Shown: one piece after another, positions 10,647-24,200 of the stretch | How the letters are laid out: each line of letters opens with the position of its first letter | How positions within the stretch are numbered: the first letter of the stretch is position 1 | NCBI GenBank assembly: GCA_004154925.1 | Contig: QJNS01000061.1 | Location: 124,001-188,000, forward strand | Source: Monosporascus cannonballus | Lineage: Eukaryota > Ascomycota > Sordariomycetes > Xylariales | Reading direction: 5' to 3' | DNA length: 64,000 bases | Notes under the pieces: generated by a model | What the model was told of the DNA's origin: nothing | Seen by the model: only the letters and a program-made list of their open reading frames with translations | Database searches by the model: none | Made by a program: the position numbers and the translations under genes

Positions 10647-12835
10647 TCAGATCGCCTTGCCGACCTTGATCATATTCTCGCGTCGCTCCTTCGGCTTCAC
10701 CAGGTCGATTCTGCCACTGTTCGTAGCACGGGGGAAAGGAACGCTGTAGAGGCTCACACTGTTGCCACTCAGCTGGATGTCCTCCATGCTGCCCCCTTCC
10801 TCGTCGAACATCTTCTTGGTCTTGTTCTCGGTCCGCTCGAGGCGGCCGGCCGACCAGTGGCGGATGCGCTTGCCGTAGAAGAAGATGACGGGCAGCAGGA
10901 GGGCGACGCCCAGGATAGCGCCGCTGTACACGCTGAAGGCGCCGAAGAAGCCCATGTTGTCGATCCACGTCGTCACATTGAAGTTCAGCAGGAAGCCGAA
11001 GATGAGTCTGAATGTCGACACGGTCACGAGCACGGGGCTACACGAATTAAGACAGTGATGTTAGCTCCGGACGGAGTGGGCGGCGGACGATGGTAACCGC
11101 GCTAGAGACCGGATCATGAAACCATAACAAAGGAGGAAGAAAAACTCACCCGGCGAAATTCGGATAGCTCTCTACCAGATACACGCTGATGAGCGTCGTA
11201 ATGGTGGAGCTCGCGAAGCTCATTATGAAAACGCCGATGAGGACGACCCAGGACGGCAGGCTGGCGCCGACGTTCTGCGCCGAGGAGCCGAAGACCATGG
11301 GGCCCGCGAAGCCGGCGAGGACGGGGAGGATTAGGTTGACGAGGTGGGCCTCGGGCTCGCGGCGGCCGCCGCTCCGGCGCGCCATGGCGTTGCTGACGCG
11401 GTCGGCGAGGAACCCCCCGAACAGCCAGACGAGGGGGGACGCGACGACGATGGGCAGCACGAAGAGGCCCAGCTGCTCGAACCGCCAGCCGCTGGAGATG
11501 AGCACGGAGCTCGACACCTGCTGCACGGCGCCGAAAGCGCCCGTCAACGCCGCGTTCAGCGCCACACACCAGAGAACGTTTGGGAACACCGCCGTCTTCA
11601 ACGACAGCCACACCGCCGTCGCTGCCCGCCGCCACTCCGTCCCCGCGTTGAACAGCCCGAACTCCACCCACGGCGTCCGGTACCCGTGCCGCGAGTAGTC
11701 GAGGCGCGGGCGCGTCTCGCCGGGCCGCAGCGGGTACACCACCTTGCCGGCTGTGTCCCTGTCAGTTACGTTTCGCGATAAGGAAGGGGACTTCGGCGCT
11801 CACCGAGCTCGTCGGGCGTGCGGATCCGCCGCGTCTCCGGCAGGCAGAGGATGATGCTGATCCAGGTCACAAAACCAATGATCGAGGTGATGCCGTAAAC
11901 CCACCGCCAGCTCATCCGGGTGACTATGAGAGGGCTACGATAGCCGTCAGTTTTAGCTGGATCAAAAGGTACACGCGTCGCTGATTCTCGACTGACCTCC
12001 CGACACCGAGGCCCACGATAATAAGGCCCGTGCTAGCGTTGACGGCGGCGACTGCCTTGTTGCGCTCGTGGATAAACATGAAGTCCTGGATGATCAGGGG
12101 AATCAGGGCGTCGATGGTACCGGCCCCGATACCCTGGAAGCACCGCGCGGCGATGTGGCTCTTCAGCCCCCCGCTAGTCGCCGCCCAGATGCCGCCGGCC
12201 CACGCGAGGGCCCCGCACAGCAGGATGACGGGCCGCCGGCCGACGGCGATGGAGAGCGGGATCAGGACCCACGAGGCCACGCCGTTGACGATCATCGGCG
12301 CCGTCGAGAGCAGCGCGATCTGCCACTTGGGCGGGCCATCGAGCCCCCCTATCAACGTGTCCAGGTTCGTGAGGTCCTCCGAGGTCCCCAGGATCTTGGG
12401 GTCCACGCCGCCGTACTCCAACATGAAGACCGGCAGGAGCGCGCCGATTATGGCCTCCGAGGACGTTGCGAGTGCGCCGTCTTTGGGCGGGGAGGAGAGA
12501 TGCGTAAGCTGGGCGAAAATAACAGGAGGGGTTTATTCAGGGGGCAAGCAGGTGGTGCTTACAGAAGCAGAGCGTTACGACGGCTATCCACTTTCTCCAT
12601 TGCGGTAAGTTGAGCGGATCTACGAGATAGGAGACGGTCAGCCTCGGTCCCTGCTCTGTATTCCAGGAATTCCGTTGAACGGCAGCTCAGTACCTTTCGG
12701 GTCCGGCGTCGGCATGGGAATGTATCGTATCTGTCCGTCGGCCTCGTACAGCTGCGTGGTCCCCACGATGAGGTCCTCCACCGATTCCGTTAGGGCCTCG
12801 CGGCCGTAGATAGTATTACGAAGTCGTTGCCCCAT
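10647..12835 (-). CDS. MFS transporter (DHA1-like), six exons
   Basis: This gene encodes a predicted 601-residue major-facilitator protein with about 12 membrane segments, likely a plasma-membrane proton-coupled transporter; the substrate is unknown. Exons are 12694-12835, 12563-12619, 11997-12480, 11804-11934, 11150-11750 and 10647-11037; all junctions keep frame (introns 74, 82, 62, 53 and 112 bases). The cytosolic N-terminus precedes NLPQWRKWIAVVTLCF (membrane segment 1). Motif A is the loop containing AVGRRPVILLCGALAW at about residues 146-160, followed by ARCFQGIGAGTIDALIP. The central loop is LPETRRIRTPDELG; the second half has FGGFLADRVSN and FIMSFASSTITTLISVYLVE. The C-terminus is hydrophilic and ends KERRENMIKVGKAI. 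It closes the conserved minus-strand block. No biosynthetic genes adjoin it, so there is no evidence for a metabolite-cluster role. Confidence 0.88.
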
Positions 12836-15800
12836 GTTGATGAGCTAGTCCAGCCAGCAGCTATTCGTCCGTCCGTCCGCTGTGTTTATTTCCCCCGCCG
12901 TGATGTGTGTGACATATGTCCAGTTAGTGTATTCGTGAGTGCGCAGGTAAACCAGTTACCAGTGCGCGGGTGTCTATAGGCTGACTCGACAGAATGCGGC
13001 CAGTCGAAGTGTCGACGCAAGTGGGCAGGCAGACTGGACGGCATACAACATTCGTAGGGGAGTAGAGTATAGTTTAATATCAGGATACGGCACGCCGGAG
13101 CCAAGTTTCCCGAGCATGCGTGCGCACAGATAAACACTGCTTTCGATGATCGACGAGCCGTACAGGGGGGGTTCACACGTAGTTGCCATTCTCTGCCCCC
13201 CCTTCCCCCCAACGGTGCCGTGCGCTGTGCGTACCTGGCACCAAGCCGCGCGTTTTGTCTCTTGGGCTTCGTGGGTTCGGGAGAGGCTTGGCCCTGCTTA
13301 CCACGTGGACGGCGCATGGCGAGGGCGCCTGCCCTTCCAGCCTCCTTGACCTCATTACCAACAAGTCCCGATCGTCCAGTCGACAGTGAAGAACCTCCAT
13401 CCGCCAATCGACCACGGGACGATTAGGCTTGGGTCTTGTCTCCCAAACGGTTAGGTTTCAAAGCTTCGAAGCACCTGATACGGAGGTGACTTGGACGACA
13501 TGAGGCTAGTGCGGTTTCCCCGGCCATCTCCCCTGTCCCGAGTTAGGAGAGTGACATCAACTTTTATGAAACGGGAACCGTCTTGGAAAATTGTACGAGG
13601 CGTGGATCACGACATAGGGAAACAATAACTGGAGGCTTCCCCAGACGGGTTGAGTCCCCTGACTTTTTGCGCCATTGGGAGCCGTGGGGAGTACTGCGAA
13701 TCTGGAGTTGGATTCGCTTCTTCAGACGTCACCCCGGAAGTAGATCTATTGCGTAGAGAGAAGTTCGCGTCCCAGTTACGCCCAGCTCGCCGAATCGTTA
13801 ACCGACCCGAGCTGAACGCCCTCTCACGACCGACCGCTTTTCACCTTTCGCCCCATGCCAACCTAAGTAAGCAGCTCGGACAGGGCTGAAACCCCCGACC
13901 ATAATATCGTCACTACCACCCATTACCACTAATATCATCGCAATATCACTATAAATAATTGCCATGCACACGAATGAAGGGCCTCCCGCCGGCACCCCCA
14001 AACCCCCGGGGCTTAGCCTTAACCCCTAACTAAAGCAACAGCCAGTAACTGGCTGTACAAAGGCCATATGTCAAGGGTGGAAGCCACTACCCGTGCAGCC
14101 CATGGCGACTTGGCGCTGCTGGTTTTCTGGGGTGATAATGATTATCGGTGGGGTTGCCAAATGGCGTCTAGCTCAAGTCCATTGACGACTCGGCGAGGGA
14201 TGCGGACTTCGGCACCCACAAGTGCCGGAGGCGAAGTAATACGGCTTACATGCACCACGACAATCCAAGACGGGTCTTGTATTCTCCTTGGAATATCGAG
14301 ATTTTCCGAGACCTGACAGATTCGGTGGAAGCTTGCGATGGGTAGGCTTTCACTTGAGCCTCTCTTCATAAATCGCAAGTACTACCGCATCGGGTAGTTA
14401 GACGTGATCTGGCGAACCCGCATCCGGCGAAAAAGTGTTTGGAGTTTGTTGCGAAGGCCAAATGACCCTAACGGGCATGCAATCGGACCCTAGATCTGAG
14501 GCACCGCTTGGCATGCACTGCTACCCTGTCGACAGCAATGGGGGCTGACAGGGAGAGCCCCCTGTCTATCATCTAGTTATCACGTATAGTCCGTATGGCA
14601 CCAACCCACAAGTTGGAAAGCCCCGAGACGCTGAATCGAGTGTTTCTGATTGCAGGTCTGTACAGCTATCGAGCTATTGCACAGCGCAAAAAGCGGATCA
14701 AGCAGACGACCACGACTATTTGTTTCGCAGAGAGCGGGCCCAGCCGAAACCCGCGCGAAGGCCGACGCTCGCAAGAGCACAAGCGCTCAGCTCCCGAATC
14801 CCGCATCAAGGGGCCGCTGAAGATTACGTATATCGTGTCTCCAGAGGCGCGCGATTGCTGAAGAAGCTGTGCTCACAAGAAAACGTTCATAACTCGATCT
14901 GATTGGTCGACCTTCCTCGAACTCCTATCCTCACTCGTTGCTGGCGCCAGGTCCACAGCGGCGCTCCATATACGAGACACCTGGGGTAGTCGTCTACCTA
15001 CTTAGTTGCTAGGCGCCGTCTAATTTTGGAATTTTGCTACGGCTATTCGCAACCTGTGATTACGCAGCGTACACGGCCGGGTCTACTCGCGCCGGCGGTT
15101 GGCACGTCGATCGGCCTATCTCCACAGCTCCGGGAGCTTCGGAGGCTATTGTCAACGTCCGGGCTCCGGGGCTAAGGGTCTTGTATGATTCTTCTTCGGG
15201 CGAAGAGTGAATGTAGTCGGCACTCTTTGAGTGATAAGCGCGCTATTTCGCAATCACGCCGAGAAACTTTCTATTGGACTTTAGTAACGAGCTCAGTCGT
15301 CAAATATAAATTCACTGCGTCCAAGCCGTGCTGCGACACTTGAGTCGAGATCCTATATAACCGTTGGACAGCTCAGCCACAGGCATGCCATTGTGGCGGT
15401 GCGCCAAGCTCCCCACCTACCCGGTCATCTTCTCGGGTCACTAGGTAGTTAACCCTATCCTCCTCGGCTCCCAATGAAGTCTCCAGACCTCTCTTCTTCT
15501 TCCTCACCTTAACTACGAATCGCGAGACAGCGATATAGAAAATAATCATCCGCGTAAAATGACCCTTCCTATGTTTTGCTGCCTCCGTCGTCCTTGATTC
15601 TGTGCTCTTCCAAAGATAAATATTAACGGTAACTTGTATCCAAACATCCAGTCTGTCAAGTGTGAGAAGGGTGATACTCATCAAGCGCCTTTTTCCTACC
15701 TCTTTCCTGCCTTTTTACTTATGCGTTAGCACCGTCGTTATTTTATCCATACCACAACTTCAGGGCATAAATCAAGCGAGCACAGGTATCAAATCCTATC

Positions 15801-16436
15801 GTACCCTTTTGCTTCGGAGATGCTTCGACTTCATTTTCCGCATGACATCATCGAGAGTCCCGTTGTGCCCTTACTAGGACCAGTAATTCGATTTGATGGC
15901 TTTCCCCTCCACACCTTATTAGCCCCAATGACGTCAGGGCAAGGAGCTGCGAGCGGGCGGGACCCTTCCAGAAGGCCTTCTTCATCCGAATGCTTGACGG
16001 AACTTAACAGCCACCGAAGGTCAGCCCAACACATTGGAACATAGAGCGAATAGACCCGAACTACCAATGGGACCTTTGCTCATAAATCCGAAAGGTACAC
16101 AGACATGGTCAGCAATGCGTGGATTGGCACGAGATGAGGATGATACTAGCACACTATGCGAATGCCGGTTCGTTTTCGTGGGAGGAATAGGATGATTACC
16201 TGTGCCACAGTAACGCAGCATAAATCATTCACCGTCTGTTTCTATAATTATTGTTAGCCAAGAAGTCTGTCCATGCCACTATTTACGTCCATCCCGTTCT
16301 TCCCTCCCACAACCCAGGCGGTGAATGATACAACAAAACCCCCTTGGCAAGAAGACAGTCCTAACCGTACGGCTCAAAACCCGCTGCCTGTCGTCCCATC
16401 CAGCATACACCTTTGAAAGCTGTGCTTCGCGACAAA
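12836..16436. other. Long interval without recognised genes
   Basis: The first 600 bases are the MFS promoter side; overlapping open frames on both strands at 12886-13426 look like chance frames in GC-rich sequence. From 13440 to 16436 there are only short frames, for example 14595-14861 forward and 15373-15684 reverse, that match no family I know and show no splice logic. Confidence 0.5.
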
Positions 16437-17772
16437 ATGATGAACTACGCTAATATGATCGAGGAGAAAAACCTCAAGGTGAGTACGACCCTACAAGCCG
16501 TTGGGTGAAGTGCGTGCGCACGTGCGCGCATCACATTCCGGAACAGCGCTGATTCGGGCCACCCAGAAAACATTCATCATAGCGACCCTATGCTCCACCA
16601 TCATCGGGACCTTCAGCTCGTCCATCGGGCTCTGGGACCGCGTCAAGCAGAGGCGGCTGCAACAGAGGCGCGACCTGAAGCAGGACGACGAGATCAAATC
16701 CCTCAAGGACAAGATCGAGGCGGCAGACAGGCGTTCCGCCGACGCTTTGTGGCGGTTGCAGCACTCACAGCCACCGCCGCCACAACTTAGGGACAGAGAC
16801 AGGGACGAGGTCGGCGAGTCACTCAGGAGGTCGGGCGCCCTCATCCGGCGCGAGTTCGACGACGGATATGAACGCTACGGACGGCGGTTCGCCGTCGGCG
16901 ACGCTATCACCGAGAACCGCCTGCAGGCGCAGATCATCGCTCTGCAGCAGACTGTCATCGACGTGCTGCAGGCCGCGCTCTACGATGGCCGTCAGCTGAC
17001 GCATGCCGATGTCGCGCGCCTCGTAGCAGCATCCGATGCCGCGCGGGACGGGTCTCTCGACGCGCTCCGCCACCAGCGTCAGCGCCTCACGGCTACCAAA
17101 ACGCCCTTAGCCCAGCCGCCGCCGCCATCGTCGCGGCGCTCTTTCTCCCTGCCCGCTAACAGGAGGCCAGTCGCCGCTCTAACTGCGCCCGAAGATGAGC
17201 TGTTCTGCCGGTACAGCCTCGACCTGCAGCATGCGCGAAACAAGCCCCTAGCGTCCTCCTTCGCGCCGGGGGGCGACTGCCGGTGTCCCGCCTGCGGCGT
17301 GCGACTGGCGGCGGCGCGGCCGGACGACTTCTGGGCGATCACGAAGCGTGCTGTCGTAAAATCCTACGACGACAGCACCAGCGGCGGCGGCGGTAGCTAC
17401 GACAGGCATAGGCAGAAGCAGCAGGAGCTCGTCGAGGAAGAGCGCGAATTCCACCTGGGCCAGCGGTTCGTCGTCAAGTGTCACACACCCGACGGCGAGT
17501 TCGCGTGCGTGCTCTGCAACCGGCACCGCGACGCCGACGTCCTCTGCCGCTCCGCCGAGGCCCTCGTCAACCACGTTGGCCGCCGGCACGACGTCGCGGA
17601 GCTGGAGCGTGAGGTCGACCTCTTCGAGAGACCTCACCCACCCCCACAGGTCGAGAGGGCGGCACTGCCTCCCCCTGTGCCTATGCCGCCCTCTCCGCCG
17701 CCGGCTAGGAGGGAGGTCGACGGGCTAGATCTGAGGGGGCGGGACCTCGGTTTACCGGCTAAGTACCGGTGA
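16437..17772 (+). CDS. Membrane-anchored coiled-coil protein with Cys/His zinc motifs
   Basis: This gene encodes a predicted 423-residue protein in two exons, 16437-16482 and 16547-17772, with a 64-base intron (GTACGA..CAG). The start gives MMNYANMIEEKNLKV and the splice joins to TLIRATQKTF. Residues 24-45 form a hydrophobic segment (FIIATLCSTIIGTFSSSIGL), followed by a charged helix rich in K/R/E/D likely to form a coiled coil. A second helical region lies around residues 125-180. Near residue 260 is CRCPACGVRL and near 336 FACVLCNRHRDAD with a downstream HVGRRH, which together look like zinc-binding fingers. The C-terminus is proline-rich. I believe similar proteins of unknown role occur in other ascomycetes. 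Location (organelle or ER membrane) is inference. The neighbours are gene-poor DNA. Confidence 0.72.
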
Positions 17773-19140
17773 GCGCCGTTTGTGTCTCTAGTTTCACTAC
17801 TCCTATGTTTCAAGGGGCGATGTCTTGTTTGTTCCGAAGATAGGCTGCTATGATATGGAGTTACTGTTTACTCCCGCTGTACAACCTTATGCATACGATA
17901 TCAGCGACGTCGGCATTGACGTACACAATAGCCGTGTACATACGAAAGCCACCAACTGTGAGTTAGGGTTTGCAGATGTTGGGTTGTGGGTGGTGTTATT
18001 GTTCGATTCCACATATTTGTATGAGGCGCACACGATATCTACCGGTGTCCTTGGTGTCATTCAATTCGGGCATGGCAGTTGCATGGGCCTATATACATAC
18101 GGGAATGGGCGCCAGCTGATTATTTGTTATTATAGTGACTGCTGGGATATTTTGACGATAGCTTCGGATGGGCCATGAGATATGAGACACGACATCATGA
18201 AGCATATGTTTACGTCAGGTAATGAATGGAATGCTCGAATGCACATGCATACAGACTATTGACTGGCGCACTGCGACGACGGGATATACCGGTTCAGTGT
18301 CCACGGGGCTACGCCCGCAAAGTGCCGACTCGCAGCCGATTATGGATGCAGACTTCCCGCCAGCCGATGTTCAGTGCCACCGAAACCTAGGACATTCCCA
18401 GAGAAGGGGTAGCAAGATACAGACACGGATAGCGCGCGCTTTATCAAAACTCTGGTTGGAAAGTCATAGGAGCCATGGACATCCTCGAGGGTGCTATTCA
18501 CTCAGTGTCCACAATCACGCGAAACAAGAGGCAGGCATGAACCAGCGATCTTCGGGAGAATCGCCCCCCACAGCCCTACCGGTAAGGGAGATAGATGGCT
18601 GCGGTATCACGTAGCTCAGATAATCTCACGTTTTATTATTCTTGCACATTCGCTATCGACATGTTCTTCATGTCATCTCTCATATCTCATTCCTCTTCTC
18701 AGCTCATGAAAAGATCGCCTCCTTCATCTCATGCTAGATAGCCGAGTGGCGACCGAAATCGAGCAACTTGACCAAGCTGCAGATAATTAATTGGCATAAC
18801 TTTGCCTGATATCACCGCCCTGTTCGAAATCAAGAATCTCTATGTCGCAAGTCTCAATGCTAACTCGCGGTAAATGCAGAAGTGTAGGTGGGAAAGAGCC
18901 TGTAACTAACGGTGAGGAACCCTCTGAACTCCCTTACCGCCTTGGTATCTGAACGCCGAGGAATATATTATGACGTAAGGGAAGGATGCGATCATGCCAA
19001 AGGTCGGTCATAAAAGCCCTTGGGAATTATGTGGAGTTGATTAAATCACCATGTTACCGTCGTGGTATCCCACGGTCATTTGAGGTGGGCGGGCCAAAGT
19101 TGGAATTCTCAGGATCACGCTGTGCCAGGGTTGATCCGGG
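17773..19140. other. Intergenic, no recognised gene
   Basis: Only short frames were seen (117 codons at 17825-18178 and 130 codons at 18222-18614), without recognisable motifs. Confidence 0.5.
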
Positions 19141-21251
19141 TCATTCCCCCATGCCTGCTAAGAGGACGTCGTCCGCCGAATCTATTTCTTGCGGCCATTG
19201 CGGCGGGTCGATCGGTGCATACTTCAAGGCCGTTGCGCTTTCTAGCTCCTTTAGGAGGATGTCGATGCATATCTCCCACCGCCTGGTAAGTTGCGCCTTA
19301 CGCTGGGCGAAGACAGTCAGAAGTGTATCTTCTTCGTCAGCACAGGCGGATTCGACATTTTCCATCTCCTTGCTATTCTTCTCGGTTGCTCTCTGCAGCT
19401 CGTTCTCCTGTCTTTCTAGCAGCTCCTCGAGCGCTTTCGCCTGTCGGTCTCGCATCACGTTGATCCTCGCCTGGTGTAGCTGCTTCATATTCTTCTCTAC
19501 GTTGTATTGCTGACCGAGTTCGCGCAAGTCCCGTTCAGTGACAACATGTGCCGGCACGCCGTCGTCCGGCTTCTGCCCGAGTCTGTCGCAGTAGGCTTCC
19601 ATATGCCTCAAACGGATACGCACATTTTTCTCGCTCTGTTCCAGCGCTGTCCGTAGATCCATTTCGGCAGCAACTTGCCGATCCTCCAGATTGGCAGCTG
19701 TCCTAGCATGCCGGTCCTTCATCTTCTCGATCGCGCCCGAATGCTTCTCGGCAAGGGAAAGCTTCTGCCGCGTGTGCCTTACACACATCAACCACTTGGA
19801 CTTCCTCTCAAACACCTGAAACCGTTGCATCTCTTTCGCCTGCTCTGCTCGTAGCAACTGCAATTCCGGAGATCTCCGCGTGCGAATCTCGGCCTCAAGC
19901 CTCTCCAGAGCTTCCTCCGCGGCTTGCTTTTGTTTGGCAGACTCCTCAGCCGCAAGTTGCAGGATGCGCGCCTGTTCCTCCTGCCGCCGTCGTTCCATCT
20001 CAGCTTCGCCGTTGCAGTAGTTGGGGCAGCCTACAACGGAGTCCCAACGCGCACCGCAGATGTAGCAGAATTGGGCCTTACATCGGCAGGTCATGTGTGT
20101 ACAGCCCTGTGTGAGCTCGACCAATGTCCGGCATTTGTAGCACCTTCTCCAGCCCGACCTCTCTCCCATCTTCAGGACAGCGTTCAATTCCTGATCCCCC
20201 GGGCAGTCCTGTCCTTGAGGGTGAGCAGGTCTCCCACACCTAACGCAGACTCGCGTTCGGCAATTAGAGCAAACCGCCTCGAAACGATTCTTATGGTCAA
20301 CCTTGTCGCGGGGCGGGATGAACTCCCCACAACCCGGTTTGCAACAGAAGATGCGCGACTCCCAGGGCGTGCTGAATTGCAATACTGCCTTGAGGAAGCC
20401 TATCTGTTCATCGCGTGATAGAATTGTTCTTATAGTTGAGCTCGGGATCGGCTGGGTGCAGCATCTGGGGGGCATCCTCGTCTCTTCGGTTGTGGCTTGC
20501 TTGATCATGATCCGCAAGCACTTCGAACAATAGCTATGACCGCATGGTAGCTTAATTAAGGACTCGCCAGGGGTGGCATCGTCGCGGCAGGCGCTACAAC
20601 AACTAAGCTAGCGTTAGCATTGATAGTAAGCGGCAGATAGGTGGCGCAGACAAACATCGACGAAACTTTAGATGACGGCATCGGCTTCCGCTTGGTTCGC
20701 ATCCGTGACAGGCCCATCTTGATAGTGAATAGGCTTCTCCTCGTGCTAGCGCTGAGTAGACTTGGAGTATAGTGGGTTTCGCTAGGCGGCACCGAGTCAT
20801 ACTTCGATGGCTTGAAATGCGGGTCGACCTGGGCAAGATAGTTCTCATATTCGGCGAAGGTAAGGGCTTTGGACCGTTTCTTCGTTAAAAACATTACTGC
20901 CGACTCTGAAGCGCCTTTGGATGAGAGCGGCGTTAGTGCAGCACTTGCCGACTCTTCGGAGCCGGGTGAGGCGATTTGCGCATGGTTGGAGTCCGGCTTT
21001 GCGCTCGACTCGGCGCCGGGGTTATCGTGCTTGTCGGCTGTCGAAACGGCGGTAGACGGCCGCGATAAGGAGATACCCAAGCTAACAGTTCTGGCCATCA
21101 AGCTTTCGAAATACGCCTCAAAATTGTCGATAGATAGCTCCAAGACCTCGCTCATGTATTCTTTCTCATTGAGTTCGGGCAGGCCGTTGCCGCCCGGAGA
21201 TTGGGCCATGTCTGTTATGGGAGGCTTCTGCACAGACACGGCAGCATCCAT
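19141..21251 (-). CDS. RBR-type E3 ubiquitin ligase with long C-terminal coiled coil
   Basis: This gene encodes a predicted 685-residue protein in two exons, 20656-21251 and 19141-20602. The intron is 53 bases (GTTTGT..TTAG, with GCTAAC inside). Splicing creates ICCSACRDDATPGES followed by LPCGHSYCSKCLR, a complete RING1 (about residues 200-225). An IBR domain follows at about 285-332 (FCCKPGCGEFIPP..CSNCRTRVCVRCGRPAHP). RING2 is at about 353-395 (RRCYKCRTLVELTQGCTHMTCRC..FCYICGARW), with the catalytic-type cysteine near residue 366. RBR ligases pass ubiquitin through a thioester on that cysteine. Residues about 398-667 are almost entirely charged helix and should form a coiled coil. The N-terminal 195 residues are low-complexity and serine-rich. 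The usual RING1-IBR-RING2 order is intact, so activity is likely. Confidence 0.9.
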
Positions 21252-24200
21252 GGTGACGGTCGCGCATTGAGATCAGATTAGAGATATACCGGATGAATTT
21301 GGTTGTCGACCCAGTCCGGGGGAATTCGTTTAGGCGACCCCGTTAAATCGTTCGACATCAACAAGAGTGGGGCTGCTCGTGATGTGTTGCGAAATGATAA
21401 TAGTTGTTGCAACCCTTTGCGAGGGAGACGTCTGATATATGGTAATAACAGTGAAGCGGAGTGGAAGAGACTACTACCTGCTGCCTCCACACCTGCCACG
21501 TCGAAACCGCAAAACAGGTCGGATACTTAAATCATGTGGAGAGGTAGATATGTCAAGGTTAAACGCGCCGTCGAAGTCGGTGATTAAGCAACGAAAGACC
21601 TTGTACCTAAGTTTGAATAGTTCGAAAGTTGGCAAAAATGTCGGAGTTGATAAAAGGTGGAGAATTCAAGGACCGGGATTGGTTGTCCGATATCTACTAC
21701 TTGTCTGGCAGTCATAAACCGAGTTGCCTTGGATGTTATGATGTTATGCTTTGAATGGGCCCGCTCTAGTCGCAGATGCAAGGACAAGGTATAACTCCAG
21801 TGCAGGCGCCCGACGAGACTCTACGGCAAGTTGGTGACGGCACTGGAGATGAACTGCTGCCGAAGTCAAGGCCGAACTCCACCTAGTCTAACTAAGGGAT
21901 AGGGACGCGAATAAAGAATAGATATCCGATCCGCTGAGGCAAACAGAGGAAATAATTAAAAATAGAGAGATACAGGGGGGGAGCCGATAGCGAATGTTTC
22001 GACGTGAAGAAGAAGAGGAGATAAGCTTGTGGGTGATTTGACGGTGGGTTGTGATTAAATCAAGTCTACGCATGCTATGCCACTCATGAATGGCCGGTAA
22101 GTGGTGAATGATAGGCCCCTCCTACAAGATGCCACTCCGATTGGAATCGCCCTGCGCTCTCCTATGCATATAAAGGCACCTCTAGGTATACAGGTGCTCC
22201 ACAAAACCGACGTGGTAAGGTGAGGCCCGGGCTGCATGTTATAGCACGTTATGTAGAAGGCGTAGATAATCGATGGCGCTATGTGGTACCCACACGTTGC
22301 ACCTGCAGCTGCGGTCGATAATCGTGCCACACAACCCCCCAGCCCTTCCAGCTGGACTTGTACTGACGATTGCACTTGTACTTCTCTATGTTTGCGGCCG
22401 GTAACACAATATCATACCTAACCGTCTATTACAACTTTAACTTGACGAATTAGACGAGCTAGCGACTCCTGCGAGGCGGTTCCCTGTCTTTGATTTCACA
22501 AACTTTCCCGCAACATTCGTAAATCTGCCCGCAGTTTGTGATTATCTATCGTTACTTTATATCGATATTGGTGTGAACCGAGGTGAGAATATATGTACCA
22601 TAAAACCTTGGTGGAGGCTGGGAAGGGACCGTTATCACAAGTATCCAATCGAATGTTTATGAGATGAGTGAGGATCATTGCATATTCGAATGCCGGGGAA
22701 CCAAAAGATTTTATGTGCAGATAGGCTGTTGGAGGGTTAAGTAGGTTATAGAACCTAACGCAATTTCATTAACAAATGGAGTACGTGGGGTTTGGTGGGC
22801 GCTGTTAAGGCTAAATTACGAAGTCCTACGAAGGATATCAAGGAAACACATGCATAATCGATTGGTGCTGAATTCGAGTGCATAAAAGGGACCTTCTACT
22901 CTTGTAACTCTAGTGACGTCCGGGATGCCCTGGCGGCCCAATTTCATATCAAAAATGAAGTTCAGACTTGCATTCAGGGACTTCCATAAGCTTTGAATGA
23001 TTTGCCCGCTTTCGAGCCCAGCGACGTCTTAGATCTATTTTCGGGCACTAACCAACATGTACGTACCTAGTAGGTACTAAAGGAACTTCCGCCAGATCCA
23101 CTGATTGCCTGATACTGTATGACTGGCCTCAACTTTGGTCCTTCGTAGGCCTCAATAGGATAACGTAGCATTAGGTATTCATAAAAGGGCCAAATCGAAA
23201 GGGCTCGCACACAGAGAAAAGAGGGACGCCATTTACGCCGCATGGTAATATAAAAGGCTTCTTATACCCGACGGTACGGCGAAAAGAAGCAAATTCTTCC
23301 GCTCGGCCTCCTTTCAAATGAGGCTCTTCCAAGCGCTCGGTCGGGCTGCGCTACTAATAGCCCTAAACAAGGTACTCGCCGAATATTGCAGGGAATGCCT
23401 GGTAAGCCACAGAGAGATCTGCATATGATGATGTAACATATCTTCCCCAAGTGCTAAGCTAGATTTAAGGTTGCTTTCCTTAAGAGCCGGGCACGTAATG
23501 TTGCACCCCGTTCGACAGGATGAACTCGTTGTGATGGGTATAAACACAAGAGAAGTGATCTAATAGGAATTGAGACGTCTGCAAGCTCTTCTTCATTATT
23601 TAAGGCCCTAGGGACGAACCATTGTGAATAGTCGTTTGACGTATCCTTTCATTATGTTCTTCAAATGATCACTCCATGCTGCATCTACTATAGATTCCAC
23701 TTGTTGATCTACATAAGCGTCTGTCTTAGTACTAGAGCACCGATATGTAGGTACAACTAATCGTGGCATTGGAAGGACATATCATGAAAGGCCCCGTCCT
23801 CGCTATCTACAGGTAACCCCATAGGCGAAGGTTAGCAGCTTGCTGCACCTGTGAAACCGAATAGGAGAGCTGCAAGCATAGGTAAATCCTTGCGGATAAA
23901 ATCAAAGGGTTTCAATGGAGGTGTCTTTAGATGTATACACCCCTACTATCAGACTTAAGGTGCACGCACCACCGACGTAATCCTTACCGGTTCCACCATA
24001 TTATAACCTCATTCGTGCTTTCCCACTAACCTTTGTTTGCTGTATCCACGGATCTGAGTTCAGAATACTCTGTGAGGCGTATACATCACCTAACCTAAAC
24101 TATATAAAGGGGTCAAGTATCTTGGCTGACAACCCCTCTACGCCGATATTCCTGTTAGCTTTACTGCCACGAGTAGACCTAATATAGAAGGTCGAAATAC

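Noticed and set aside
10614..12613. Several long forward frames opposite the MFS gene (160, 169, 145, 192 and 181 codons).
   Set aside because: They are shadows of GC-rich coding exons on the minus strand; the reverse frames splice into one coherent transporter.
12886..13426. Overlapping open frames of 170 and about 70-80 codons on both strands upstream of the MFS gene.
   Set aside because: Composition is that of chance translation of GC-rich DNA; no motif, no splice logic, and they sit where the MFS promoter should be.
23290..23375. tRNA-like patch: translation on the minus strand gives LLVAQPDRALGRASF, a pattern seen when tRNA genes are translated.
   Set aside because: No acceptor-stem pairing and no GGTTCGANNCC B box could be placed; at best a decayed tRNA or tRNA-derived SINE fragment.
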